From Sneathiella sedimenti (lineage in GTDB: Bacteria > Pseudomonadota > Alphaproteobacteria > Sneathiellales > Sneathiellaceae): a stretch of 64,000 nt of DNA. This document shows, piece by piece, positions 17,382-27,000 of this stretch; within the stretch, counting starts at the first letter, position 1, and every line of letters starts with the position of its first letter. Both the position numbers and the translations under genes were made by a program. The notes under the pieces are model-generated. The model had not been told where the DNA came from. It worked only from the letters and a program-made list of their open reading frames with translations, and did no database searches. The stretch spans positions 124,001 through 188,000 of the forward strand of contig NZ_JAFLNC010000006.1 in assembly GCF_017313765.1 (NCBI RefSeq). Direction: 5' to 3'.

Positions 17382-17827
17382 GCCTTGTTCGAGCCATTCT
17401 TGAGCGCCAGATCCAGTTTCCGCATCCAGTCTTTGATCCGCGCCTCGTTTACGCCGAAATCACGATAGCCGTAGTGGGCGCGACTGAACACCGCCAGGGT
17501 TGAACTCCCGTTTCCAAGATCAATGAAACGAACAGTAATCGTGTCCGGATAACCAATTAGCTTGGAATATTGCACATAGTCCACCTGCAGGTCTTTGCCG
17601 ATTTCCCGGCTGCCGAGTTTTTCAGTTCTCGGTTCCGCCAGGGCAATCGCCTCGAAGGACTTGGCGAGTTCTGCCATGCTGACTTCGAAAATAGGGCTGA
17701 TCGTTTTTGGAATATACTGACAATAATCCGGCGGTGACATAAGATAGGTATTAGGCTTGCGGGGTTTTTTCAGTGACGAAAAATCCAGCTCTGGCCTCTG
17801 GACATTTTTCAAAAGATTCTTCAACAT
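17378..17827 (-). CDS. DUF1499 domain-containing protein
   Basis: A 149-residue protein of the DUF1499 family. The typical second half is clear: PDTITVRFIDLGNGSSTLAV then FSRAHYGYRDFGVNEARIKDW. The N-terminus has a few basic residues and no obvious signal peptide or lipobox, while many relatives are lipid-anchored or membrane-linked. Function unknown. It converges on and overlaps the sulfotransferase-like gene by 4 nt. Confidence 0.82.
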   Translation of the reverse strand: MLKNLLKNVQRPELDFSSLKKPRKPNTYLMSPPDYCQYIPKTISPIFEVSMAELAKSFEAIALAEPRTEKLGSREIGKDLQVDYVQYSKLIGYPDTITVRFIDLGNGSSTLAVFSRAHYGYRDFGVNEARIKDWMRKLDLALKNGSNKA

Positions 17828-17915
17828 TGATGAGACTCTCTTTGCATAAAACCCTGTATTCTCGAAAGAAAAATCCAGATTAGCGAATTATAATCAGAAA
17901 GTTCAAATAAATAAT

Positions 17916-18593
17916 ATGTTGGTGCGAGAAGAATTCAACCGGGAACGGGTAGAGGAACTCATTCGGGAGGCAAAGCGTCACGGGCCTTTTCATGCCCTGA
18001 CCCATGAAGAGCGAGACGCAACCCGACATGAATTTCTCTCAAAAATCTCCAAGGAAGAGGGACTTTGGGTATTTGGGTATGGGTCCCTTCTGTGGAATCC
18101 AGCCTTTCATTTCACTGTATGGCAACCCGCCCGTCTCTACGGATTTCGGCGTCGGTTCTGTCTGCAAGCATCGATCGGACGGGGGAGTCCGGAAAAGCCG
18201 GGCCTGATGCTTGCTCTTGATCACGGCGGCTCCTGCAACGGGCGCGCTTTTCATATCGCCCCGGAAAAAATCGAAACTGAAACGGATATTCTTTGGATGC
18301 GGGAAATGATCTCGGGCGCCTATGATGCCCGCCATGTCCAAATTCGGCTGCCGGACAGGACCGTAAAAGGGCTGACATTTGTCATAAACAGGTCTCATCC
18401 CCGTTATATTGCTGAAATCAGCATGGAAGAAACAGTGCGCTTGCTTGCTACCGGAGAGGGACGTCTTGGCTCCTGTCGCGACTACCTCAATAACACCGTC
18501 GCGCATCTTGATGAAATGGATGTGAAGGATCGATATCTTCATGCGATTCAGCAAAAAATGAAGGAGCTTGATCATCGCGCCGACATCGCTTAA
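17916..18593 (+). CDS. chaC: gamma-glutamylcyclotransferase, ChaC-like
   Basis: A 225-residue cytoplasmic enzyme of the ChaC family, which cleaves glutathione to 5-oxoproline and Cys-Gly. The substrate-binding loop GLWVFGYGSLLWNPAFHF lies near residue 50. The catalytic Glu lies in ILWMREMISGAYDARHV near 127, matching the family LWxREM pattern, and GSCRDYLNNTVAHLDEM is the usual C-terminal motif. There is no good Shine-Dalgarno before the ATG. It faces away from DUF1499 with an 88-bp promoter gap, and the glycosyltransferase follows after 39 nt. Confidence 0.92.
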   Translation: MLVREEFNRERVEELIREAKRHGPFHALTHEERDATRHEFLSKISKEEGLWVFGYGSLLWNPAFHFTVWQPARLYGFRRRFCLQASIGRGSPEKPGLMLALDHGGSCNGRAFHIAPEKIETETDILWMREMISGAYDARHVQIRLPDRTVKGLTFVINRSHPRYIAEISMEETVRLLATGEGRLGSCRDYLNNTVAHLDEMDVKDRYLHAIQQKMKELDHRADIA

Positions 18594-18632
18594 CAATTCG
18601 CGGCCTATTTTTTACTACGCGAGTGATAAGCT

Positions 18633-19439
18633 TTGACAATCAAGCCGTCCAGCGACCTGCCCCCGATCTTTGTCATTAACCGGCCAAAAGATGGTCATCG
18701 CCGGGCGGATATGACGGAGCGACTTGCAAAAGTTGGATTGACCCCAATCTTTTTCGACGCCATCGACGGGTACCTGCTTGATATCCCAAATCTTGCCGAT
18801 TATGACAGCGAGAGACGCCACCGCTATTTCGGCAAGGACCTAAAAGCGGGGGAAATAGGCTGCCTGCTCTCGCATCGAGCCATTTACGAGAAAATGGTGA
18901 CGGAGAATATCCCGAAAGCGCTTGTGCTGGAAGACGACGTATTCCTCGCCGATGATTTCAGGGATGTCTTGCTCGACATACAAAATACGGCAGTTCCGTG
19001 GGACTTAATCCGCTTTGTTGGCCATGGCAAGGTATTCGAGACCGGATATCGATCCCTCGCTGCCTTAAACCATGGCTACAGTATCACGCGGGTGCCAACC
19101 TCCCCAAGCGGCGCCTATGCCTATCTTCTCACCCTGAAAGCGGCAAAACGATTGCTCCAATTTATGCAGCGGAACTGGGTGCCTGTTGACATCATCCACA
19201 GCCGGGCCTGGCAAACAAGGCTCGAAACACTGCTGATCCATCCCTCACCGGTTGCGCCCGACCTTGAAGGACCCTCCACTATCGGGGATGAGCGATTTGA
19301 CAAATCGAAGCAAATCCGGGGACTAACGAAGCTGGTTCATCCATTTTACCGGTTCTGGTACAAGCTCAGCAACGGTGCGGGAAAGCGACTTGTCTATGCC
19401 CTGACGTGGTATCGGGATCGAAAAAACTCATCCAGCTAA
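18633..19439 (+). CDS. family 25 glycosyltransferase
   Basis: A 268-residue enzyme of the LPS-type glycosyltransferase family 25. The N-terminal IFVINRPKDGHRRADM and the donor/metal motif KALVLEDDVFLADDF near residue 93 match the family, as does SGAYAYLLTLKAAKRLL near 160. It probably adds a sugar, often galactose, to LPS or another surface glycan at the cytoplasmic face. The start is a TTG at 18633 with a weak ribosome site; the next ATG would remove the first conserved strand. No other glycan genes are adjacent. Confidence 0.86.
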   Translation: MTIKPSSDLPPIFVINRPKDGHRRADMTERLAKVGLTPIFFDAIDGYLLDIPNLADYDSERRHRYFGKDLKAGEIGCLLSHRAIYEKMVTENIPKALVLEDDVFLADDFRDVLLDIQNTAVPWDLIRFVGHGKVFETGYRSLAALNHGYSITRVPTSPSGAYAYLLTLKAAKRLLQFMQRNWVPVDIIHSRAWQTRLETLLIHPSPVAPDLEGPSTIGDERFDKSKQIRGLTKLVHPFYRFWYKLSNGAGKRLVYALTWYRDRKNSSS

Positions 19440-19484
19440 ACAAAGGAAACGCTTCGTGATTTTAGACGATCCAGAAGAGCTAAC

Positions 19485-20729
19485 CTAGATCGGCAGAAAT
19501 CCTGACATCAACAGGGCGATGCTAGAAACCAGTCCCATCACGGGAACCCAGAGCGGCACGACAAACACTCCGTCGGTAGGTTGCTGCCCTTTCATTTTAA
19601 GGCGGATCAAGGCAAGATTCACCAATGAAAAAACGATCAGGACTATCGTGGATGTCGCCTCCGCGAGCTGCGCGATCGGCAGAAGAGTAGCAAAAACCAG
19701 CACCAACACAACGATCAGGGCAGTCGCGGTCAGAGGCGTTCTTGTCACCGGGTTTACAACAGAGAGAAAGCCCGGCAGGCTTTTTTGTCTGGACAGGCCG
19801 TAAATTACCCGGGAGGCCATAATGATCTGGATCAGAACGCCATTTGTCGTCGCGACGATGGCAATCAGACGAAAGATGCCCGATGCAGTGCTTCCCGCCG
19901 ACTCGAATACAAGGGCAAGTGGAGCGGCAGAACCGGCAAGTTCCTCCATCGGCACCACAAGGACGACGACAGAAACCACCAGAAAGTACAGTATCGTCGC
20001 GACCACAAGAGTGAGGATAATTCCTCGCGGCATGTTTTTATGGGGTTCGACAACCTCCTCCGCGACATTCGCGATATCTTCAAAGCCGACGAAGGCGAAA
20101 AAGGCGAGCAGGCTCGCGGAAATAATACCGCCCCAGACAACCCCCTCGAACGGGGGCAGCAAGGTATCGAATTTTGACAATATTTCCGGCTCAGCGCTTA
20201 CCCCAAAATAAATGACGAGGCTCAAGCCTGCAATTTCGATGACCGTGAAAATGGCAGCGATCAACACGGATTCCAATATCCCCCATGCCGCAACAACGCC
20301 AACGATCAGAATAATCGCAATCGTCAGCAGTGTCGGGGAGAGCGAAACAACCTCACCTAGATAGGCCGCGGCTCCAATCGAAACCGCCGCCGAAGAGACG
20401 ATGCCCGATAACGCGACTAGCAATCCGACTATTAAAGTCAGGGTATTCGATTTTAACCCTTCCCGCACATAGGCAGCTTCTCCTGCGCTTACAGGATGAC
20501 GGGTTGAGAGCTCTGAATAGGTAAAGCCGGTAAACGCAACCACTGCGGCGGCTATTAAAAAGGAAATCGGGGCATACACCCCGGCCCGTGCCGCTGTTGT
20601 CCCGACAAGCACATAGATGCCGGCACCGATTGTCACGCCCAGACCATATAGGGTTAGCAGAGGCAGCGTAAGCTTTCGCTTCAAATCCACCGGTGTTACC
20701 GCAGCGTTGCTCACTTTTGTGTCCCGCAT
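19485..20729 (-). CDS. APC family amino acid permease
   Basis: A 414-residue inner-membrane transporter with about 12 predicted helices. The first helix carries the APC signature LPLLTLYGLGVTIGAGIYVL, with the unwound GAGIY segment that binds the substrate alpha-amino and carboxyl groups. FVGFEDIANVAEEVVEPHKN, near residue 215, is the family's conserved loop. The substrate cannot be read from sequence. It is a monocistronic minus-strand gene; a 53-bp gap separates it from the stress protein gene upstream, so read-through from the lon/usp unit is possible. Confidence 0.91.
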   Translation of the reverse strand: MRDTKVSNAAVTPVDLKRKLTLPLLTLYGLGVTIGAGIYVLVGTTAARAGVYAPISFLIAAAVVAFTGFTYSELSTRHPVSAGEAAYVREGLKSNTLTLIVGLLVALSGIVSSAAVSIGAAAYLGEVVSLSPTLLTIAIILIVGVVAAWGILESVLIAAIFTVIEIAGLSLVIYFGVSAEPEILSKFDTLLPPFEGVVWGGIISASLLAFFAFVGFEDIANVAEEVVEPHKNMPRGIILTLVVATILYFLVVSVVVLVVPMEELAGSAAPLALVFESAGSTASGIFRLIAIVATTNGVLIQIIMASRVIYGLSRQKSLPGFLSVVNPVTRTPLTATALIVVLVLVFATLLPIAQLAEATSTIVLIVFSLVNLALIRLKMKGQQPTDGVFVVPLWVPVMGLVSSIALLMSGFLPI

Positions 20730-20782
20730 ATCGCACCTTCATGATTTACAAGGCAGAATTGCCGATGCCCGGACTGGCAGAG

Positions 20783-21640
20783 TCATTGAATAAAAAACAA
20801 TGGATGCCGGCTGGTAAGAAGTGGTTCCAGTTGTGCTGAGTTGTTCATAAATTTCCCGCCTGTCTTCATGACAACAACGCAGTTGTCGGGCGTTAGGATA
20901 CTCAGAACGTTATTTCCATCGTCGTTAACCGGATCCATCATATGAATTCGGTCATTTTCGTTGGTTGCCTGGTCAGAGTCTTCAGAGAGCTTAGTCGCAA
21001 ATCTTAATATCTCGGCTTGCTCTTGTTCAGACAGGCAAAAGGGTAAAAGCGTTATACTTTTCCACTGTGCACCAAGAAGCGCCCGGACCGCCTGTAACCC
21101 GTGATCCACAGAGTCAACTGAATCGCAGATGATTGTGACATAGGGCGCCAGGCGTTGGCCTCCCTTGAGCAACAGTGTCGGGCACTTCACTGCCAGAATG
21201 CCGCGGCGAGTGACGAGTTGACCCCGATAGTTACGGCTATGCAGCCAGCCCGTACTTTCAATGATCACCAGGTCGGCATCATCATGGGTTTCTTTCTCTA
21301 GCCGCCATAAGTCCCCCCGTACTGCCCGGAAACCGACCGTAACCTTGCGGTGGTTCCCTGCACGCTCAAGCTGTCGCTGAATACTTCTCGCCATTGCACG
21401 CAGCTGACCTTCAAGGGTAAGCCGGTCGAGTTGATGCGCAACCGGCGAAGAAAACCGGAATTCGCGGATAAAGTCCAGATCCCCCACGGTGACGAGATCC
21501 GCATCTTCGATAAACAGACCATGCAGCTCCCCACCAAGACGTGCCGCGATATCTATGGCCGCCCCGACGGTTTCCTCACAATGCGTCGCGGCGTCTATCT
21601 GGAGCAAAACACGGCGATGTCTTGTTGAGGACTCAACCAT
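20783..21640 (-). CDS. tandem universal stress protein (UspA-like)
   Basis: A 285-residue protein with a Usp-like N-terminal domain (RRVLLQIDAATHCEETVGAAID then GGELHGLFIEDADLV) and a second, more diverged Usp half starting near residue 165 (YVTIICDSVDSVDHGLQA). A helix-rich segment links them. The ATP-binding G-2x-G-9x-G motif is not clear. The start overlaps the end of the Lon-like gene by 8 nt, so the two are co-translated. This suggests a stress-linked partnership with the protease, which is inference only. Confidence 0.75.
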   Translation of the reverse strand: MVESSTRHRRVLLQIDAATHCEETVGAAIDIAARLGGELHGLFIEDADLVTVGDLDFIREFRFSSPVAHQLDRLTLEGQLRAMARSIQRQLERAGNHRKVTVGFRAVRGDLWRLEKETHDDADLVIIESTGWLHSRNYRGQLVTRRGILAVKCPTLLLKGGQRLAPYVTIICDSVDSVDHGLQAVRALLGAQWKSITLLPFCLSEQEQAEILRFATKLSEDSDQATNENDRIHMMDPVNDDGNNVLSILTPDNCVVVMKTGGKFMNNSAQLEPLLTSRHPLFFIQ

Positions 21641-24077
21641 CGTCCACCCCTGACGCTTTGTCGTTGCTGCCGGATTTCACATATTGTCGCGCCGCTTCGG
21701 CAAATGCCTCAAGCCTCGCCTTGACGCGTGCGTTGATAGTCTCCGATGGATAATTTCCAGCGGTGTCGGGCTCACCACCCGGCATTCCCGTCAGTATCTC
21801 AATGCCCTGATCAATGTTCGTGACGGCATAAATGTGAAACAGGCCTTTCTCCGCCGCCTCCACGACGTCATCTTTCAACATGAGATGCTTGACGTTTGAT
21901 TCCGGGATGAGCACCCCCTGATCACCGGTCAGTCCAAGGAAATTGCAAAGATCAAAGAATCCTTCAATCTTCTCATTTACGCCTCCAATAGCCTGCACCT
22001 CACCGAATTGATTGACCGACCCGGTCACGGCAAAGGATTGCTTTATCGGCACATCCGACAGTGCAGACAGCAGAGCATAAAGTTCTGTTGACGAGGCGCT
22101 ATCCCCATCCACACCGCCATAGGACTGTTCAAACACCAGGCTCGCGGTCAAGGATAGCGGCTTGTTTTCAGTATAACGTGCCGCCAGGAAATTCGAGAGG
22201 ATCAATACTCCCTTTGAGTGAAGCGGCCCTCCTAGTTCGACCTCGCGTTCGATATCGATGACCCGTCCTCGACCAAGATGGACCCTCGCCGTTATACGGC
22301 TTGGTCGGCCAAACGCGAAATCGCCGAGTTGCAAAACAGACAGCCCGTTGATTTGGCCGACTTTGGCACCGGAAGTATCCAGCATCATCGTTCCGCGTTG
22401 AAACTGTTCCTGAGTGCGTTCGCGCATCCGGTCTGACCGGTGAATATGAGCCTTCACTGCATGCTTTACATCTTGTGCTTCAATTCGCGACGCAGAGCGG
22501 GACGCAGCCCAATAGTCTGCTTCCGACAACAGATCGGAAAGTGAGCGTGTGTGGCTGGACAGGCGCTCCGTATCCGAGGTGAGACGGGTCATCCGCTCCA
22601 TTACCTGTTCTACGGCACCACGATCCAGAGGCATTAGTTGCTTTTTCCGCGCCTCAGTTGCGATAAATTGGGCATATAAAGAAATCGCCTCGTCCGTAAT
22701 GGGGACACGATCATCAAAATCAACCGGTACCTTGAAGAGATTATTGAAATCTCGATCATTCTGGCTGAGCATATAGTACAGGAGCGGATCCCCGATCAGG
22801 ATGACTTTTATATCAAGCGGAATCGGTTCGGGCTGCAACGTCACCATGCTACCGAGAGACATCATTTGTGACAGCGTCTCAACCCTGATTTCCCGACTGC
22901 GTAGCTCGCGCTTCAACGTTTCCCATGCATAGGGTTGAAAGACCAGGCGACGAGCGTCAAGGATAAGGTAGCCCCCGTTTGCCCGATGCAGCGCACCGGG
23001 CTTTATCAGGCGAAAATCAGTTACCAGGGAGCCAAATTCGGAACGATGCTCGATCCGGCCAAGCAGATTTTCGACCGTTGGGTTATCTTCATAGACAACC
23101 GGTGCGCCACCATCGACCTTATGGCTTACGAGGACATTGACCTGGCAATTTCCAATTACGCGTTCCTGCTGCATCATAAAATCAGCGGCCATCCGGGCGG
23201 GAATAGTCTCCACCGCTTCGTCCTTGCTCAGACGGAATACATCGCTGTGATTGATGATATAGTCCTGGACTTCATCAAAAAATACGAGCACTGCCGTGCA
23301 GTCTCGCCATTTTTCCCGAATCTCGTCGATTAAATGATCGACTGTAAAACTGGTTACTTCCCGATTAAGCTTTACGATTTCCCGGCGCTGTTCACGCTCG
23401 AGCTCTGGCAGCATGCGGACTACGGCCTGGAGTTCTCCCTCAAGTTCGCCGATGTCTTTCTTGAATTGCTCCTGCTCTTCCGGAGACAACTTTGAGAATG
23501 CTTCGGGATTAAGCACCTTTCCGTCGCTCGATGGCGCCAAGGCAAGTCCCATGGGGGTTCTGACAATCGCAACATTCTTATCGCCCGCCTTCTTTTGCAA
23601 ATTCTCGAAGGCTTCTTCCTGTTTGAGCTTGAACTGTTCAACAATGACATCGAGCCGGGTGCGGTAATCCTCGCTTTCATAGGCGGCGGAAATAACGACG
23701 CGGACTTCCGCCGTTAGATTTTCCATTTGCTTCGCCAGATCTTTTGCACGGCCAGCCGGAAGACGCAGCATCTTTGGATGATCCGGCGTCGTGAAATTAT
23801 TCACATAGCACCAGTCGTCCGGTACAGGCTGGGCCGCAGCTTCGGGTTCAATATAGCGACGTATTATGTCGGTTTTACCTGATCCGGAGGGACCAAAGGC
23901 AAACATGTTAAAGCCCTGGTGGCGCACGCCAATGCCAAAGCGGATTGCGGCCACCGCACGATCCTGTCCGAGAGGTTCGTGCAGATCCTTCAACTCGGAT
24001 GTATCCTTAAATCCAAGCGCCTTAAGGTCGTATTTGCGGCATAACCGTGAAGCTGACAACGCTTTACTACCGGTCAT
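21633..24077 (-). CDS. Lon-like AAA+ protease (LonB/YcbZ type)
   Basis: An 814-residue ATP-dependent protease homologue. The Walker A motif FAFGPSGSGKTDIIRRY lies near residue 55, followed by a long helical insert (about 110-290) and a Walker B-like region with RANGGYLILDARRL. The C-terminal Lon proteolytic domain has the catalytic Ser in GVDGDSASSTE at about residue 660 and the catalytic Lys in GGVNEKIEG at about residue 703, so it should be active. The domain order and the absence of a LAN domain match the LonB/YcbZ group rather than housekeeping LonA. It is followed by an overlapping Usp gene. Confidence 0.9.
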   Translation of the reverse strand: MTGSKALSASRLCRKYDLKALGFKDTSELKDLHEPLGQDRAVAAIRFGIGVRHQGFNMFAFGPSGSGKTDIIRRYIEPEAAAQPVPDDWCYVNNFTTPDHPKMLRLPAGRAKDLAKQMENLTAEVRVVISAAYESEDYRTRLDVIVEQFKLKQEEAFENLQKKAGDKNVAIVRTPMGLALAPSSDGKVLNPEAFSKLSPEEQEQFKKDIGELEGELQAVVRMLPELEREQRREIVKLNREVTSFTVDHLIDEIREKWRDCTAVLVFFDEVQDYIINHSDVFRLSKDEAVETIPARMAADFMMQQERVIGNCQVNVLVSHKVDGGAPVVYEDNPTVENLLGRIEHRSEFGSLVTDFRLIKPGALHRANGGYLILDARRLVFQPYAWETLKRELRSREIRVETLSQMMSLGSMVTLQPEPIPLDIKVILIGDPLLYYMLSQNDRDFNNLFKVPVDFDDRVPITDEAISLYAQFIATEARKKQLMPLDRGAVEQVMERMTRLTSDTERLSSHTRSLSDLLSEADYWAASRSASRIEAQDVKHAVKAHIHRSDRMRERTQEQFQRGTMMLDTSGAKVGQINGLSVLQLGDFAFGRPSRITARVHLGRGRVIDIEREVELGGPLHSKGVLILSNFLAARYTENKPLSLTASLVFEQSYGGVDGDSASSTELYALLSALSDVPIKQSFAVTGSVNQFGEVQAIGGVNEKIEGFFDLCNFLGLTGDQGVLIPESNVKHLMLKDDVVEAAEKGLFHIYAVTNIDQGIEILTGMPGGEPDTAGNYPSETINARVKARLEAFAEAARQYVKSGSNDKASGVDDG

Positions 24078-24239
24078 CAGATAATCCTTTATGACTTTCT
24101 AATATTTAATATTAGCACATTATCTGTAGCCCCAAATGAGGCAAATCAATTCATCCGGTAAAATCGGCGATTTCGGGCTGGCCTGATGATTTTGATTAAC
24201 GAAAATACTCTCGACAGTCCGGATTTAAAGTGCGAACCT

Positions 24240-24289
24240 TTTCCGATGGCTTACCCTCACAGCATGAAGGTAAGCCATGGTCGCGGAAA
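24240..24289 (+). promoter_or_regulatory. long inverted repeat upstream of the peptide ABC importer
   Basis: A perfect 10-bp inverted repeat, atggcttacc at 24246-24255 and its complement at 24269-24278, is extended by an outer 6-bp stem (tttccg and cggaaa) with a 5-nt one-sided bulge. It ends 36 nt before the ATG of the solute-binding gene, so it may be an operator or a 5' leader hairpin. No T-tract follows, so simple termination is unlikely. Confidence 0.45.
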
Positions 24290-24325
24290 TACAGGATATT
24301 TCATAACGACAGGGAGGAAAACTAT

Positions 24326-25930
24326 ATGAAAAAATTGCAGAAACTTACGGCAGGCCTGATGTTTTGCGTTGCGGCAACGACTTTCGCCATACCCGCACCG
24401 CAGGCATTGGCCGAGACTCCGCCAGATATGCTGGTCATCGCAAACCGCATTGATGATATAACGACACTGGACCCCGCCGAATCCTTTGAATTCGCCGGTA
24501 GTGACGTCATTCGTAACGTCTATGGCCGATTGGTCAATTTTGACCCGCTCAATCTGGAAAAGGGCTATGAGCCCGACCTCGCGGAGAGTTGGACCGTTTC
24601 AGAAGACGGCAAAACCATTACCTTCACAATGCGCGAAGGCGTTAAATTTCATTCCGGAAATCCGGTGACGGCTGAAGATGTCGAATTTTCCCTACGCCGC
24701 GCCGTGATTCTTGCAAAAACACCGTCTTTTATCCTGACCCAGTTCGGCTTTACCCCGGAAAATGTCAATGAGACGATCGTCGCCGACGGAAATACAATCC
24801 GCATCACAACCGACAAAAAATATGCAACATCCTTTGTTCTTAACTGCCTGACAGCCACAATTGGCGGTATTGTTGATAAAAAGCTGGTGATGGAACATGA
24901 AAAGGACAACGACCTTGGCAATGAATGGCTGAAAACCAATTCCGCCGGTTCCGGTGCCTACAAAGTCGTTAGTTGGAAGCCGAGTGAGTCGGTCACCCTC
25001 CAGGCCAATGAGGATTTCTACCTCGGTGCGCCTGCCATGAAACGGGTGATTGTCCGCCATATACAGGAAAGCGCCACTCAGCGACTGCTCCTTGAAAAGG
25101 GAGACATTGATATCGCCCGCAATCTCAACCCGGAGGATATTGCCGGCATTTCAGGCAAGGAAGGTATCGCAGTTGATAGCGAACTTCGGGGACGCCTGAT
25201 GTATGTTTCCCTCAATCAGAACCACCCCGTTCTGTCCAAGCCGAAAGTAGTTGAGGCGATCAAGTATCTTATTGACTATACGGGAATGCAGGACAGTTTC
25301 CTGAAGGGACAATATACCGTTCATCAGTCATTCCTGCCAAAGACTTACCTAGGAGCGATCGAGGATAAACCATATAGCTTTAACCTTGAAAAAGCGAAGG
25401 CGCTGCTGAAGGAAGCCGGCGTTGAAAATCTGGAAATCGAGGCAGGCGTTCGCGAGGCGCAGGAACGTGTCGAAATTGCCCAGTCCTTGCAGAACACCTT
25501 CGCCCAAGCCGGCATTAAGCTCAATATCACAATCGGTACCGGCAAGCAGACGCTTACCCGTTATCGCGCCCGCGATCTAGACGTTTATGTCGGGGCATGG
25601 GGCCCCGATTATCCGGATCCTCAGACAAATGCAGGTACGTTCGCCTACAATCCCGACAATTCCGAAGAGGCAAAAGCAACCGGCCTCCTTGCCTGGCGGA
25701 ATGCCTGGGATCCGGGTGACCTGACGGCCAAGACCGAAGCCGCCGTCATCGAGGGGGATCGTGATGTCCGCAAGAAAATGTATGAGGATATCCAGCGGGA
25801 GTTCCAGGCCCGAGCTCCCTTCGCGATTATGTTCCAGAAGATTGAACAAACCGGTCGCAAGAGTAACGTGAAGAACCTCAATCTTGGCGGCGCAATCACG
25901 GCCGTCGCCTACTGGCCCGTTACCAAGTAA
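24326..25930 (+). CDS. ABC transporter solute-binding protein, family 5 (dipeptide/oligopeptide type)
   Basis: A 534-residue periplasmic binding protein. A signal peptide covers about residues 1-29 (MKKLQKLTAGLMFCVAATTF, cleavage after QALA). The family-5 signature is present: DIDIARNLNPEDI and the early TLDPAESFEFAGSDVIRNVY then YEPDLAESWTVSEDGKTITF. These proteins capture peptides, nickel, or other solutes; the substrate is not readable. The ATG at 24326 is chosen because GGGAGGA sits 8 nt upstream and a clean signal peptide begins there. It heads the five-gene importer operon. Confidence 0.92.
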   Translation: MKKLQKLTAGLMFCVAATTFAIPAPQALAETPPDMLVIANRIDDITTLDPAESFEFAGSDVIRNVYGRLVNFDPLNLEKGYEPDLAESWTVSEDGKTITFTMREGVKFHSGNPVTAEDVEFSLRRAVILAKTPSFILTQFGFTPENVNETIVADGNTIRITTDKKYATSFVLNCLTATIGGIVDKKLVMEHEKDNDLGNEWLKTNSAGSGAYKVVSWKPSESVTLQANEDFYLGAPAMKRVIVRHIQESATQRLLLEKGDIDIARNLNPEDIAGISGKEGIAVDSELRGRLMYVSLNQNHPVLSKPKVVEAIKYLIDYTGMQDSFLKGQYTVHQSFLPKTYLGAIEDKPYSFNLEKAKALLKEAGVENLEIEAGVREAQERVEIAQSLQNTFAQAGIKLNITIGTGKQTLTRYRARDLDVYVGAWGPDYPDPQTNAGTFAYNPDNSEEAKATGLLAWRNAWDPGDLTAKTEAAVIEGDRDVRKKMYEDIQREFQARAPFAIMFQKIEQTGRKSNVKNLNLGGAITAVAYWPVTK

Positions 25931-25941
25931 CCGGATTATTG

Positions 25942-27000
25942 ATGACGATACAAGCGGAACCAGGAAAAGGGCGGCGAAGGTCGCCCTTAACCTCCATCGC
26001 AATATCGACATTTAAAACGACCGGCACAATTCTGGCGACAATGCTTGGTTTGTTGTTCGTCACCTTTATCATCGGTCGAGTCATGCCGATTGACCCTGTC
26101 ATCTCCATCGTTGGGGAGCGGGCAAGCAAGGAAACGTATGAAGCCGCTTACCAGGCAATGGGGCTTGATAAGCCCATCATCATCCAGTTTTTCTATTACA
26201 TCTGGGATATCCTGCACGGTGACTTCGGTCAGTCTCTGCTGAACGCGAGACCGGTCGCTGAAGATATCAGACGCGTGTTCCCGGCAACTCTAGAACTGGC
26301 AACCCTTGGTACTTTTATCGGGGTTCTAATTGGCGTACCGCTCGGGGTACTCGCTGCGGTCCGCCGCGGCAGCTGGATTGACCAGATCGCCCGGTTTGTC
26401 GCGCTGATTGGCTACTCCATGCCCATTTTCTGGCTGGGTCTTGTAGGGCTACTTATATTTTACGGAATACTTGGCTGGGTTGGCGGTCCGGGCCGGGTCG
26501 GGATCTTCTATGTGGATGTCGTTCCCTCGGTTACCGGAATGATCCTTGTTGATAGCCTGCTTGACGGCAACTGGACGGTGTTCAAGGATGCCATGAGCCA
26601 CATTATTCTGCCCGCGTCCCTGCTCGGATATTACAGCCTGGCGTATATCAGCCGAATGACACGCTCCTTCATGCTGGAACAGATGAATGCGGAATATATA
26701 ACAACCGCACGCGTCAAAGGACTCTCCGAATGGACGGTTATCTGGCGCCATGCATTCGGCAATATCAAGGTGCAACTGATCACTGTAATTGCGTTAAGTT
26801 ATGCTGGCCTTCTGGAAGGCTCGGTCCTGACCGAGATCATATTCGCCTGGCCCGGCATCGGTTCCTATATCACGACAGCGCTACTTTCTGCCGATATGAA
26901 TGCAGTGCTCGGCGGAACGGTCGTCGTTGGCTTGGTGTTCGTGTGCCTGAATGTCTTCTCCGACCTTCTTTATAAATTCTTCGATCCGAGAGCAAAATGA
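25942..27000 (+). CDS. ABC transporter permease, DppB-like
   Basis: An inner-membrane permease of about 352 residues. After a basic N-terminal stretch it has a first helix near residue 30 (ILATMLGLLFVTFIIGRVMP) and the DppB-type IDPVISIVGERASKETYEAA. The EAA-loop region is ARVKGLSEWTVIWRHAFGN, which contacts the ATPases. An ATG at 25942 directly follows a TTG at 25939; I use the ATG. It overlaps the next permease in ATGA. Confidence 0.92.
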   Translation: MTIQAEPGKGRRRSPLTSIAISTFKTTGTILATMLGLLFVTFIIGRVMPIDPVISIVGERASKETYEAAYQAMGLDKPIIIQFFYYIWDILHGDFGQSLLNARPVAEDIRRVFPATLELATLGTFIGVLIGVPLGVLAAVRRGSWIDQIARFVALIGYSMPIFWLGLVGLLIFYGILGWVGGPGRVGIFYVDVVPSVTGMILVDSLLDGNWTVFKDAMSHIILPASLLGYYSLAYISRMTRSFMLEQMNAEYITTARVKGLSEWTVIWRHAFGNIKVQLITVIALSYAGLLEGSVLTEIIFAWPGIGSYITTALLSADMNAVLGGTVVVGLVFVCLNVFSDLLYKFFDPRAK

